Assembly: GCA_036346405.1 (NCBI GenBank)
Contig: CM070558.1
Coordinates: 3,286,001-3,350,000, forward strand
DNA: 64,000 nucleotides
Direction: 5' to 3'
DNA from: Phyllostachys edulis
Taxonomy: Eukaryota; Streptophyta; Magnoliopsida; Poales; Poaceae
Shown here piece by piece: positions 20,426-33,000 of the stretch. Under the pieces are notes generated by a model. The model saw only the letters and a program-made list of their open reading frames with translations. It was not told the origin of the DNA and ran no database searches. How positions within the stretch are numbered: position 1 is the first letter of the stretch; each line of letters opens with the position of its first letter. Both the position numbers and the translations under genes were made by a program.

Positions 20426-22580
20426 TGTAATATTCTGAAAAATAACCCTCTTGAGGACCTATGTGTAATTAGACGAAAGAGGATACATGAAAATAAGATG
20501 CTTTGGAATTTTAGAGAGGAATTGTTTTTCTGGAACGGGTCGTGCGGGAGGAATTGGTTCTGGGGTAAAAGGGTATGTGGGGACGAGGAGGATCTAAAAC
20601 CTAGAAATCAAACCCTAGCCCACATTTTATTTTTCCCGTGCGCCGCCTCTGTTTCGTTCTACGATTGCCGGCGCGTGGAGGCATTGCCGTTGCTGTTCAG
20701 CCGTCGCACATTGCCTGTGCTCACTTGCGTCTGCCCATGTGCATGCATCTGCCGGTGCGTGGCCACCTGCCCGCTTGAGCCGCTCACGTCAAGCCGCCTG
20801 CCCGCTTAGGCCTTCGGCCCACGGCGCCACCCGAGCGCTTGGAGGCCTTCGGCTATTGGTTTGGCCAGCGCGTGGAGACCTTGGGAGGTTGGCCAGCATG
20901 TGGGTGTTTGGGGAGCTGCCGATCGTCTAGAGCGTAGAAACGATGAAAAGAAGTGCCACAGCAGAGGAAAATTAGGAGGAAGAAGTCAGGATCCGGGTTT
21001 TCATCTTGTTGGTAACGATCTGGTTATTCTCTCTTTGTATTGTTAATTTAATATGAGATTAGAACAAAGAATTAGCATGTACTATTATTTCGTGTACCAT
21101 AAAAGCGTAATTTGAGTATGCCATCTACTAGATAATTGTAGAGAATTTTGGTAGCTTTCTGTAGAATATTTAATCACGTCGATCAGATGATTAATTTTTG
21201 AGTTACGAATTTTGTAAGCCTGCTGTCTAGAGAGTTGTCGTCTTTTGGCAGCATCTTGGTAAATTATAGATTAAAATTAGTAAATGGACTAATTAGGGTT
21301 TTTACCTTACATAGAAAGTGTAGATAACTGTCTAAGGATTCTAGAGAGTCCAAGAACACAAATTTTAGTTTGGTAGAACAGGAGATATGATTTTAGGAAT
21401 ACTGCTATTCGAAAACTATTGCTATTTTAGTGCCGGGTCAGCTAGGGATGGCTGACCGGTAAAGGGTGAGTGTTGCGGATGGGGAAACGTGTAGGAGTGA
21501 TGTCATTAAATGTTGTCTTGTACTGCTGTAGCTTGTTTTGAGATTAGGTGTTTTTCTATAGGAGGAGTAGCGTCGGGTTTGTTGCCATCGTTTTCTAATC
21601 AAACTGCTCTGCGCTACTAGAAGAGGCAAGTGCATGGTAGACATCGATTAATGGTTGATCACTGTATTTTTTTTATCACTCATTACCATTATTGTTTGTG
21701 CTTATGTTTTATCTTAATTGCAAATAAAGTGAATGGTTATGAATTATTTTGTATTCTTGGATATGAGAATAATGGTCGATGATGATACTGATGAAACTAT
21801 GAATAAATGCGCATTCATAGGCATCATTGCATTTGAGAAGGTGATCATGTTGATCACAGCTCCATGGGAGTGGAGGAGGTCCCCGATCCTTGAGGAGGGC
21901 GGGCTTGAGAGTGAATATTGTCGTGAGTGTTCACTCACGTTATACTGATATACGCAAAAGAAGTGCATGTGGACATGTAGTGTAGCGTTGCATTGAAAAG
22001 AAATTATTTGATGGTTGTGTGTGAGAATAAAGAGAAGAGGATTGCATAAATGAGCATGAAAATAAAGAGAACAAGTGATAATAATGATGTTATTGATTAC
22101 TGTTGATTTGGTATTGTTCATTGTCTATTGATGTATTTGCTGAGTCGCGGACTCGCTCTTGTTCTATTGTTGTTTTAGGTGACCATTGATGGCATTTCGC
22201 TTGGGAGGGATTAGCGCACGTGGAATAAATACATACTTTCAAACTTGATTCATTTGCTATGAGAAACCTTTGCTTCATTATGATGGGATATCCTTTCGGA
22301 CATGATAATCATTGAATATTCCTAGATGATTGATTAGGACTCGTTTATTCATTCCATATAATTGTTCTATTGGTTTTGTGCCAAGTTTGGGATTATTATC
22401 TTGCTATGCTTATAGTTTAATTATCTATGATTGTCCAATCTTTATTCATATTTTATTGTGACCCGTGGGTGGGTTTTGTTAATGAGTTGCTTACTGTAAT
22501 TTTATTGTAACTTGATGTAAATTAAATTGTTAGGGTAGTTTAGTGGCATTCTAGGCTTAGTGTTGGGCTAGGGTGTTACA
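20426..22580 (+). mobile_element. Solo LTR with perfect TATTG duplication
   Basis: A 2,155-bp LTR starting TGTAATATTCTGAAAA and ending GCTAGGGTGTTACA, flanked by TATTG at 20421-20425 and 22581-22585. The same family recurs at 46318-49186; both share TGCTGAGTCG(C/T)GGACTC near the 3' third and the ATGTTGGGCT / GTGTTGGGCT ending. No gag or pol remains. It resembles long gypsy-type LTRs, but the clade cannot be set without internal sequence. Confidence 0.9.
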
Positions 22581-22744
22581 TATTGTGTATGTTTAGAAGT
22601 GCAATGAGTTGTCTGTTGTTAGTGTTGCTTTATGCATCTCTAGTTTTATGTGATTTTTGCCTCATAATAAAATCTAGAATAAAAATATTGTTCATATTTC
22701 CAACAATCCAGAAACCTTATCGTGGAAATTTTCATGATTCAACA

Positions 22745-23209
22745 ATGGCTGGTGCTTCTGATGCTATGAAATCAGAGAGGCTTTCTGGTCAGAACTTTCG
22801 TAGATGGCAGACAAGGGTCAAGTTTTGGCTCATGTCTTTAGGGCTGTGGTGGGTGATCCATCCACAATATCCATTTACAATTGAACAAACCATGCGGTTC
22901 AACACAGATAACAACTTAGCCCATGGATGCATACTGACCATACTAGCAGATCAGCTCTATGATGTGTACATGGACTTCAAGTCCGCCACAGAGTTGTGGG
23001 ATGCACTAAAGCACAAATATGTGAAAACTGAGGCTGGTCACTGGCTCTACATGTGCGAGCAATTCTTCAACTACAGCATGATTATGCTAAGACGATAGTT
23101 GCATAGGCTCATGAGCTTCAGCTACTGGTCGACAAGATTGCACATTTGGGTCGTGTTTTGCCTCCTAAGTTTGTGGGTGCGGGTATTGTTGCCAAACTTC
23201 CTGCTTCAT
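22745..23209 (+). pseudogene. Copia gag fragment (UBN2-type), cut by a gypsy LTR
   Basis: Capsid-like N-terminal part of a Ty1/Copia gag. It starts MAGASDAMKSERLSGQNFRR and carries DFKSATELWDALKHKY, then, after one frameshift near 23080 and a TAG, AHELQLLVDKIAHLGRVLPP and a KLPAS end. This order matches Copia gag. It stops exactly where the Del/Tekay-like LTR begins at 23210; TTCAT (23205-23209) would be the target duplication, but its partner is not in the window. Confidence 0.85.
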
Positions 23210-26200
23210 TGTAACAGCCCAATTTTCAAATTCTAGTTAAAAATAAAATAAAATTATTTTATTGAAATTTTACGGAATTTTAAAAGCATTTTCCTATTTA
23301 TTTCAAAGCCAAAATAAATTAATTTAAAATTAATTACCAATTATAAGTTAAAAATATTCTATTTAAGTCCAAAATGTCTTAGTGAATTTCTGTTAATTTT
23401 CTTATAATTTTTGGAGTTTATTTGCTATTTTCTAAAGCTAAAACAAATTAACCGAATTAATTAAATCGCTAAATCATTAAAAATCCCAAAACTTGTTTTG
23501 GGCCGAATCTCACCTGGCCCAAATCATTTTCACGTGTAGCCCGCTGGCTCGACCCAGTTTTCCTTCGGATAGTCCGAACCGTCCCGTTCACTGCCAGGTA
23601 GGCCCGCGTGCACGTTCAGACGGTCCGAACAACCGCTCGCACCTCCCTCTCACCGCGACACTGTCATGTGGAGCCCACCCCTCACCACGTCACCCCTCCC
23701 CTTCCTTTCCTTCTTCTCCACGCGCCCGGCTCGCTTTCCTTCCTCGTCCGCCATTACCGGCCGCGCTAGACCTTCCAAAACTAGTCAAATCAATGCGGAT
23801 TCTCCGAGATAATGCCGGCATTTAAATGTCGTATCAATTCCGCATCCGTTTCTACCTTCTCCTTCCTTTCTCTCGCCCTAAATTCCTAGATCCTCACCGA
23901 CATCACCGCACGACCAACATGCGCCCTATGAAGCTCCGTCCTCGCCCTCGACCTATTTAAGCGTGCACCCGCATCGCCCTTCTACGCTTATCTTAGCGCC
24001 ACCACTCAATTCGCCCCAATTGCCCTAGTTCACCGGAATCTTGAGTTGAAGCACGGAGCCCAAGTTCCTTCCACCGTGAAATTGTTTGTCGTCGATGACG
24101 CTCTGGCCACCCCGACCCCACCTTCGGCACCGCCTCGATGTCGCCTACCCCGTCCGTGCACCCTCTTCGTCGAAGAACCTCGGGAACGATCTCGTCGTCG
24201 TTGACCTCAACCCGCCGCCGCATCTTCGCTCATCGCCGGTGACTCCTTCACACTTCGTTGCCATCTGGGTAAGCGCCGAGATCACCGTAACACCCTCTCG
24301 CTTTTGTGCACACCCGCGAGGCTCGCCGTGGCGCAAAGCGCCGGCGAGCTCGAGCCATAGCACCACCGCTCATCGGATCTACGTGGCACGTCCACGCAGG
24401 CACTACCTCAGCACCACGTAGGCCCTAAGACCCAATCAATACCACGCAGCGTGCGCCCGGCGTGGTAACCATATCGACCTTTGCACCGGCAAGCGCGCCA
24501 CCATTACTATTTCGCGGACCAGGTCCATGGTGGACCTTTGATTGTTTGTGGACCTAGTCCATTGACTATGGGCCCACCTGTCATAGATAGAAAATGATTT
24601 TTCCTTGAAAATAATTCTGGTCGGAAATCAAAATCCATCCGATGACGTTAGTTTGCACATTAAATCGAATTTCCTTTAGAAAAATAAATCGAGAAATTCA
24701 ATAAAATCTTAGTTTTTAGAATTTTTTAGGGTTTAAACTTCTAGGGTTCGTTCTCCTTCATATGAACTCCGACTTCGTCGATTAAAATTTCTAAATTAAT
24801 ATAAATTCAAGATCTAGCCAACTAAACCAAAATTATTCATTTTGGGGTTAATTTGAATTAATTTGTGTTTATTTGAATTTGGCTTATTTTCACGTATAGA
24901 TTTCGACAAATCCGGTGAATTTGAATTAGAAGAAGAAGAGTCCTTCGAGCAAGGCAAGTTATATCTTAGATCATGTTGAACCTATTATTTTAAATTATTT
25001 AATTCCTTTTAAATTATTATTGCATACATAATTCTATTCAGTTATTTTAATTCCTATTTAAGATGCCTAGTTAATTTATTTCCTTTTGTATGGCCAATGT
25101 TGATGTTTGAATTATCATTCCCTTGTTACCATAGTCAAAATAAAATAAAATTTAAAAGATTATGCTCAGATCATGCTTAGACCAAAGTCTTGTATTTGTG
25201 AGTTTAGCCAAAGTATTCAAATTTGATTTAAATTGAGTCTATGGTATTGTCTTACCATAGAAGGTTTAGAAAATGCCTTTACTTATGAAATAAAATAAAC
25301 TAGTTTAGACTTGGGCATAATGGATGTTGGTTTGGTGCAAGTCAATGCACATGATCGATTCATTTTTATGATCGAGTCTAGGGTTGTGGAATGGTGCCCA
25401 AGTCAGTTAAGGACCGGTCTTCGAGCCGGATCCTACTGAGCCACATCGTACTACCGCATGTCCTGAGTGGGCAGGACCTAACTAACTAATTTGCAATGTT
25501 TCACCGTGGTTGTGCCATCCGGTTGCATGGGTGTCTTGACGACCTACTTTTTTGTATTCCCACCTGGCGCAAGAGGGAGCTTGAATCCAGCGGATGGTTA
25601 ATTCAAAGGAAGCGAAACCTTAGCGAGGCGGGACTACGGTGGGATGATGCTTTGTAAATGCCTTGACACATGCTCTAGACTACTTACCTAAGTTAGTGAG
25701 CGGTGGTATCGACGGATGCCAAACAAACTAGAGAAATCGTGTTATGTGGGTAAAGTTGTACAACCTCTGCAGAGTGTAAAACTATTCGAATAACCGTGTC
25801 CACGGTTATGGACATGCTGAGCAAAGCCACTCAAGTTAGATTTTGGTTTGGTTTTAAAATGAATTTAGCACATGATTTTAAGATGGTTAATCCTTGGGGT
25901 AAATTTTGGGCGGTTAGCCATGTGATAGGAGGGTATCCTTCACCATTCATGTATGGAGGTTATCCACTATAAAGGTGACAATTTAAAACTTGATTTTAGT
26001 TATAGATTAAAAATTACCTCAAAACTTAGTATGAGTATTTAAAATTGAAAATGCTGCTTTATGCAAAAGAACCCTATTAAGCCTCATTTGATTACACTTG
26101 CATGCATATTATTCTCTTACTAGGTGTAACTTGCGAGCACGGAAGTTGTGCTCACTCTTGCTGAATAATATTTATTCAGTTGAAGATTTTTATCAAGACG

Positions 26201-26454
26201 GTAAGGATCAGGACGAATAGGCTACGCCCCCAGATGATTGCCTGTGGCAAATCGTGTGACCTACTTATTTATTTTTGCTTTCGCTGTTCTTTTATATTTG
26301 GCCTTGGGCCCAATTATGTAATAAACTCTGATTAAGAATTAATAAATGCGTGATATGATTTTGCTATCACTTTTGTTGATTGTGTACACTAGTTATTCCT
26401 AGACTAGTTTATGAAATACAGAGAATCCGGGATCCTTCGTTCTCGGGTTCGACA
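23210..26454 (+). mobile_element. 5' LTR of a Del/Tekay-like Ty3/gypsy element
   Basis: A 3,245-bp LTR from TGTAACAGCCCAATT to CTCGGGTTCGACA, followed four bases later by a methionine-tRNA primer binding site. It has the family block CTATTCGAATAACCGTGTCC with GGTTATGGACATG (25780-25817). GC-rich leader-like sequence lies at 23500-24420. The 3' LTR of this element is not recognisable in the window. Confidence 0.88.
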
Positions 26455-26458
26455 AGAG

Positions 26459-26471
26459 TGGTATCAGAGCC
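26459..26471 (+). other. Primer binding site (initiator Met tRNA)
   Basis: TGGTATCAGAGCC is complementary to the 3' end of plant initiator methionine tRNA, the usual primer for Ty3/gypsy and Copia reverse transcription. It lies four bases after the LTR end. Confidence 0.92.
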
Positions 26472-26619
26472 ATATCGACTGTAGGTCATGACCTTAGATT
26501 GGACAAAACCCATAAGGACTTATTTATGAAAACCAAAAATATTTTGGTCTTTCTGGTGTCCTTTCTCAACGCTTCTCTCTAAAATGGTTACTAACTCATA
26601 TCTTTTTCAAAAACTGTAG

Positions 26620-27182
26620 ATGGCCAATGCACCAAACGTTGTTTCCCGCGGGATCTTCACTGGACACTAGGCTGCAGCTCTTTGGAAGATGATGCAACAT
26701 TTGCATTTCCAGGAGAGGCCGACGTACCAAGGGTACAAGTATGTGGTGGGCAACCAAGAACGTTGGAGGGTAGAGGTGATCCTCTACTCCAACTTGCAGC
26801 TGAACACGGAGTTTCACATCTTCGACGCCCCGATGCAGCGTGGCACTTTTCCCGAGGGTATCCAAGACGCTGCCAGAGAAGTTGTACGCCGACTTCGCTA
26901 CATCTACGATCACTGCTTCCACGGCACCGGATTCCACTACTACCGATGCACATTCCCACCCAACTCAGTAGTACCTTTCGTTCGGCTAAAGATGTGGACT
27001 TCCCAGAGCTAACACACTAGGTAGATCTGACGAAGGCTATGAAGAATGCCTACTGGTGCAAGTTGGATGAACTACGTGCCACCCAGGAGAGACTAGAGGC
27101 AGCAGACGAGGAGCTGGCCCAATACAAGGCAGGCGATGCTAGTACCAACAACTCTCCAGATTACACCCCTGTGACCCCATAG
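26620..27182 (+). pseudogene. Unrecognised ORF between PBS and gag
   Basis: I do not recognise this protein. The frame begins at ATG 26620, is interrupted by TAG at 26668-26670, runs to about 27013 and appears to continue one frame over to a TAG at 27180-27182, giving roughly 185 residues. The middle is rich in aromatic and charged residues (PTYQGYKYVVGNQERWRVEV, then RRLRYIYDHCFHGTGFHYY). The C-terminal part (KLDELRATQERLEAADEELA) looks like a coiled coil. It precedes a separate gag ORF by about 210 bp and shows none of the gag motifs. It could be an accessory protein of the element or a captured host fragment. Confidence 0.6.
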
Positions 27183-27391
27183 ATTTTACTTTTAGTATCT
27201 CTCATTAGACGCGAATTGTGAGCTGCCATTCCTTCTTATGACAGCCACAATTGAATAATGAATTAAGCTAATAAAAGAACTATTTTGAAAAATTGTTCTT
27301 TGCCTTGTGTTTGTTTGGTTCTTGGGCTATATTAGATTTATCCCCATTAGAGCTTTCTTTCTCTCTTCAAAGTGTTTGGAAGATCTAGCAG

Positions 27392-28108
27392 ATGGTGACA
27401 ACTCGCAGAACATACATAGGCAATGCTAGTGGCCAAGGAAATGATCAGGCAGATCATCAGGGTAACCCAATTCCACAGCCACCACCACCACCGACAGAAG
27501 GACCCGACTAACGCCAAATGATAGCGAATCAGACGCATCTGATTGACCTTCTTGCCCAGTCCTTGAACAATGCTCAACATGTTCAAGCAACCGTCGCCCC
27601 AGCAGCTTAGGCCCCGTCTCTGTATAACCCAAGGGCAAACATGTTAGAAATTTTGAGGATGCATCCTTCGACCTTCAGCAGCAGCACAGAGCCAATGGAC
27701 GCGGATGATTGGCTAAGGGCAATAGACAAGAAGCTAGATAATTCCCAATGCTCAGACCGTGAGCGAGTCTTGTTTGCCTCTCTCCAGTTCAATGGCCCAG
27801 CATCAGAATGGTGGGATAACTTTACTCAAGTCCACGCAGATGCCCAGTCCATCTCGTGGAATGAGTTTGTGCAGGCATTCTGCCGTGCACACATCCCCGC
27901 AGGGATGATAACTTTGAAGAAGAAGGAGTTTTGCTCTCTGCGTCAGGGCAACCGCTCAGTCAACGAATATCTACACAAGTTCAACCAGTTGGCCAGATAT
28001 GCCCCTAAAGATGTTGCTTCTAATGAAGCCAAGCAGGAACGCTTTCTGGAGGGACTCAACGACGATCTTTCAGTTCATTTGATTGCACAGGATTACAACA
28101 CTTGGGCA
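27392..28108 (+). pseudogene. Ty3/gypsy gag, two stops, 3'-truncated
   Basis: The capsid protein that packages the element RNA. It starts MVTTRRTYIGNASGQGNDQ and continues through a proline-rich linker. Two in-frame stops (TAA 27509, TAG 27608) interrupt it before the Retrotrans_gag domain: DADDWLRAIDKKLDN, then ASEWWDNF, FCRAHIPAG and LRQGNRSVNEYLHKFNQLA. Recognisable gag ends at LIAQDYNT (about 28108), before any zinc knuckle. What follows is about 35 bp of unassigned sequence and then another element, so the break is probably a deletion junction. Confidence 0.9.
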
Positions 28109-28144
28109 TGTCGTTCTTCCGCTCGGGGCACTTACCTTTGTCCT

Positions 28145-30081
28145 TGTGGATATCATGGAGATATGCTCACGATCTTAATGTGATGGTACAATTGGCAATA
28201 GCTTCTTTGGTTTGTCGAAACGATCGTTTTCGGTTTTGTTGAAATCCTGTTTTGACAAGTGTCGGGATAATCGGTAGTACCGGCGTGTAATCGCGCGGTA
28301 CTACTGCATGATCTTGATAATCTTAGGGTTGTGTTTGGTAGTATGCATTGGCGGTACTACCGCAAGCAAAGCGGTATGGTTTTTCGAGCGAGTGTAATTT
28401 GAGTTTTGGATTTCATTGAGGAGCGATGACGACCCTTGATTATGGGTCTTGATACTACATGATCTTGATAGTACCGCCATAACAGGCGGTAGTACCGATT
28501 TGGTTTCGAGTTTCGTTTAACTTGGAGAATTGTTTTTGGGTTATGTCATTTCCATGTTTGTTAATGCATATATGTTGCATATTGCATGTTTTGAGCTAAC
28601 GTGGGTCAAGTTGTGAAGAACTTGTTCCGGAGGCGATTTCTTGGTCTATTCTATTGTGCGGTGGCTTGCGAGTCAATGACGGTCAGCGGCAAGGAGGATC
28701 GGGACTAAGCTAGGAGAGTTGAGGTCGAGCGATCATGGATGCCGGGTGGTCGGTGACTCAAGCATGGCACAGAATGGGCGAGTGGATCGAGCCGGCGATT
28801 CGATCTGTTGGTTGGATCAAGCGGCGAGGGGTCGGTGCAAGTGCCTTGGAGGTTCGATGGGATTGGACGGGAGAGACTTGCCGACATGATGAGAGCTGTT
28901 GATCAACCTACGTGGCGAGAAGCGGCGATTGCTTGACGAGTTGGACTCGGTACATGGAGAAGGATCGAGAAGGGGTACTTTGGTAATTTCACCAAATACT
29001 ACCTTGGTGACCTAATGCCAACCCGCGGCGCAAGACGGTGCGTCAAGAAGTGGTTTAGGTCAAGAAAAGTGAAGACGGCGCTTTAAAATGCGTGCGTGTG
29101 TGTCCCGTTTGTTATTGGGCCTAACGGGAGCCCATTAGGGTTAAGTCTTCTAGAAGCTCTAGGCCTCATATAAATAGAGAGGGTGCTGTTCACAGCAGCC
29201 CAAGCACTTCATTTGCAAACCCTAGTTTGGTTTTTAGGGTTTAGGGAAGAAAAGAGAGGCATAGGCTCTAGTGAGATGGATTGATGTGTACGCTCTTGGA
29301 TGGAGCTCTTGTCCTCCTTGAGGGAGTGGCTGTAACCAGCAACATCATGAATCAATCTATGGATGTTCTTCCAAAGATGAGCTCCCCTCTTGTGTTCTTC
29401 ATTCTCTTTTGATGATTTTTGGTGCTTCCTTGATCCATTGGTTTTTGGTTGTTCTTGTGCACTCTTATTCCTTGCTGTGACATGTGGGAGCGTATCTAAG
29501 GTCACCTAGATCATCAATCTCCCACGAGCAAGAGTTGGATCAAGTTTTTCGTTTTGCTCGGTTCTTTGCCCTTCTTAGGTAAAACTGAAAAAGATCGAAA
29601 CTTTGGCGTAGATCTGGACGATCGCCACTTGGAATAGGTTCTTAATACCCATAGGAAGGTGTGTTCCAAATTTGGTGGAGTTTGGCCTTACGGTTTAAAA
29701 GTTCGTCGATTTTCGATTTTATTTTCGTGCTGTTTACATTCATCGTTAGGACAATCGGTAGTACCGCACTTTTGCCTAAGGTAGTACCGATGATCTAGTA
29801 ATCAAGACATTTACTATAGTAGTACCGCGATCTTGATAATACCGCACTTACAATGATGGTAGTACCTTTGTCCTCGATTTTTCGAGATTTCTTGAGGAGT
29901 TCTTTGCTATGCTTTGAGGGTTTAGGAGTGGATTCATTCAAGTCTTCCAATGTGCTTAAGCATTCATCTTCATAGCTCTCATAGCTATTGGAGTGATTTG
30001 CGATTTTGAGTTGAATCCATTATCTTTGCAAAAGATTTGGTGCTCCTATTCACCCCCTCTAGTCGCCTTTCCGGTCCTACA
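28145..30081 (+). repeat. 5' LTR of the Sirevirus-like element
   Basis: 1,937 bp, TGTGGATATC to GGTCCTACA. TATA-like TATAAATA lies at 29169-29176. Two clusters of the near-palindrome GGTAGTACC/GGTACTACC lie at about 28270-28500 and 29755-29870. It aligns end to end with 35788-37712, with many small indels. Confidence 0.92.
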
Positions 30082-30083
30082 AT

Positions 30084-30094
30084 TGGTATCGAGC
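30084..30094 (+). other. Primer binding site
   Basis: TGGTATCGAGC sits three bases from the LTR end. It matches the Met-tRNA PBS TGGTATCAGAGC with one missing A. Confidence 0.75.
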
Positions 30095-30134
30095 GGTTAG
30101 CTCTTCTCATAGATCTTAACCGTTCTTTGGAGCC

Positions 30135-32781
30135 ATGGCGTGACAAGTATTCACTCAAACCTCATATTTTCGATGGAGTTGATTTTGCTTCTTTGGAAGG
30201 CTCGCATGCAAGCCTACATCGAGGCTCAAGGGCACATAATTTGGCTTAAGGTAAAAATGCTTATGTCGTCTTGGCCGATGAAGATGTAATCAATCGATGT
30301 AGAGGCTAATGACAAGGCTCGGAACTTCTTGATTCAAGGGCTTAGTCGATCGAGTTTGGCGTGTGTCTCATCTGAAGTCTGCTCATGAGATCTGGAAGAC
30401 CCTCTGTGATTACCACGAGGGCTCTCTGACTATCAAGGAAGTGAGGCAGAACCAACTCTAGAAAGAATACTCAAAGATCGAACAAAAGCCCGGTGAATCT
30501 TTGGATGAGTTATTGGGAAGGTTTTCCAAGATTCTTCATAATTTACGTCTTTGTAGGTCTCACATTCATCGAGTGCGAGAATGCACGCCGGTTCTTGGGT
30601 GCTCTTGATGTGAGAGTCTCGGGAATGAAGATCACATCCATCAATGACAACTTGTCATGAGTGAGCTTACCATGGATAAGCTTTACTCGAGGTTGAAGTC
30701 GCATGAGATTGATTTCATCTCGCGACTCCCAAAACAGTCGATGGCTTTAGTGGTTGACCCATCTCGGGGTAGCTCTTCCGATTCTTTGGACTTTGACTCA
30801 TCTGGTCTTTCGTTGTCCGCTTTGCATTCTTTGAGCGATGGCGACTAGAGAAAATACGAGGATGATTTAGCCCTCCTAACCACCAAATTCTCGAGAGTCT
30901 TCAACAAAGTGAGGAACAGAAGGAGAGGTGGCCCTGTTACTTGCTTTGAGTGTGGTGAGCCAAACCACATTCGCTCCAGTTGCCCCAAGTGAAGGGCAAG
31001 ATGGAGAAGGACTTTCGAGGCGTCCTCAAGCTAAGGATGCGAAGCCCAAGAAGTCGAACTATCGCAAGTTAAATCGGCAAGGTCCTTACCGCTCTTGAGT
31101 CTGTTAACATGAGCGATGTGGACTCGGGGACGGAGGACGACGACGACTCTTATGGCAAAAAGAAGGATCAAGACTTCACCGACATGTGCTTCATGGCCAA
31201 GGACAGCCACGACGTCGACTCCTCCAACGACGACGACCTTTTCAGCGATCCCGATGAGGTATGTCCCTCACCTGCTCAAATGAAACGTGCTTTGGTCATT
31301 TCTGAACGAAAATTAGATAAGCAAGCTAGAATGCTTAAGAATCGAGGACATCATGATTGATAACTTGAAACTAGAAGTTGCTACACTCAAATCAATTAGT
31401 CACGAAGATGTTTGTGATGCTTGTTCGGAATGTATGATGAATTGGTAACTCTAAGACTTGCTCATTCCTCTGTTACAAATCAATTGAAAGATGCTCTGGA
31501 TGAACTAGAAACTCTCAAGTCTAGTCACGCTTGCATGAATGCCATAGCTTTAGATGTGACTCTTGTTGATGCTATCCCTTTGCCTTGTTCAAATTGTGCT
31601 TTGCTTGAACTAAAATTGGATAGTGCTACAAAAGAATTGAGTAAATTTGATGCTAGTCACACTGCTCTCATTGTGAGAAAAATAAGATTAAAATGAAGGA
31701 GATGTGGAAATGATTACATACTCTAAAAGCGCTTCATGTGAAAGCGTGTTAAACTCACACTTGAGAATGATGCTTTAAACAAGACACTAGAAGAAAAGGC
31801 TAAAATTGAACAATCCATGTCCATATTTGCTTCCAAGAAAGTTGTTGATTACGATTAGTGTACTCTTTGTATTGAACTTGGGCATAGTGTAGATAAGATA
31901 CAAGAACGTTTAGAGTTAAGTTCAAAGAAGCGGTTGGATAAGATTAGGGATAACTATTGTGTGTCTTGTGAGGCTTTGAAAGCCGAGGTAGCTCACTATA
32001 AGGAAAAGTCGATAGGGCTAGCAAGTCAAATAAGTGTGCTTCTTGTTATGAACTAGCCATACAAAATGATTACCTCAAAGGGACTCTTGAGAGATTTGTT
32101 GGTGGGAGGAAGAAACTCAACATGATTCTAGACAAATCTAAGGTGAGTGTGAATAATAGTGGCCTAGGTATTGATTCTCTAGAGCATTCCAAGAATCATC
32201 CACCTAAGGTTGTTAGAGCTGTTGAGAGAGGCCTGATTGAGGTAGAACCACCTAAGTCATCCAAGATAGTCTTTAAATCTGCTGGTTTTGCTCAAACCCT
32301 TTCTAGCAAGATAGGTGCTTCTGCTTCATCAGGTCAGACCCCTCAAAAGGTCAAGTACCATTGCACCTTCTGCAAGAAGAATGGCCATATTGTTGAGTTC
32401 TGCTTTCGTAGAGCCAAGTTTGAGAGAAAGGAGAGGATGAGTTCTTTGAGGTCCATTAGAGGAGTTTTTGCACCTACTGTAGTCTCTAGAGCCAGGCAGC
32501 CTGTCATTCCTACTAGACATAGGCCTAGGTTTGTAGATGACTTCTTTGACTCTTTTGGTGGCTCTAGGCAGCACTCTGGTTTAGGATATCATGAGGAGAG
32601 ACCACGGGTACCATCTAGACAGGGGGAGTACCGACCTTTTGGTAGGTCGATTCGGAGAGGTCTAGGTGGTTCTCGTGTACATTCTTATGATTTTGATCCT
32701 AACCATTTTACTGCTGCTTCTACTGCTTTGCCCAAGCATCGTGTGACTCGATCTTTGGATTCCAAAGTCTCTTATCACTAA
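30135..32781 (+). pseudogene. Copia gag with two zinc knuckles, multiply broken
   Basis: Decayed nucleocapsid-type gag. The start ATG (30135) is followed at once by an in-frame TGA. UBN2-type sequence spans about 30160-30560 (HLKSAHEIWKTLCDYHEGS, then KPGESLDELLGRFSKILHNL). A first CX2CX4HX4C knuckle lies at 30942-30983 (CFECGEPNHIRSSC). An acidic stretch follows at 31109-31260, then a leucine-rich, probably coiled-coil region near 31430-31660. A second knuckle, CTFCKKNGHIVEFC, lies at 32362-32403, followed by an Arg/Gly/Ser-rich tail. Two knuckles separated by a coiled coil, in a gag this long, fit the Sirevirus lineage. Stops and shifts occur throughout the first half; 32122-32781 is one open piece. 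Confidence 0.85.
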
Positions 32782-32813
32782 CTTGATGCAGAGGCACGAG
32801 ATGTTTCCTACTT

Positions 32814-33000
32814 TTGCCCTGTAGGTCCATCGTGCGAGGAAGGAGGACATATGGCTTGATTGACTCTGGGTGTTCTCGATACATGATTGGAGGTTCTAGA
32901 TGGTTCTCCTCCCTCACACGTGTATCAGGCAATGAATTGATCATATTTTGGGATGCTTCTACCGGAGCTGTGACAGCCAAGGGCACTGTGAGCTATCTTA
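32814..33000 (+). pseudogene. Start of Copia aspartic protease
   Basis: Contains YGLIDSGCSRYMIGG with the catalytic DSG at 32862-32870, then TRVSGNELIIFWDASTG. Similarity ends near 33000. The remaining pol genes are missing, so the element must have depended on a relative for mobility. Confidence 0.85.
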
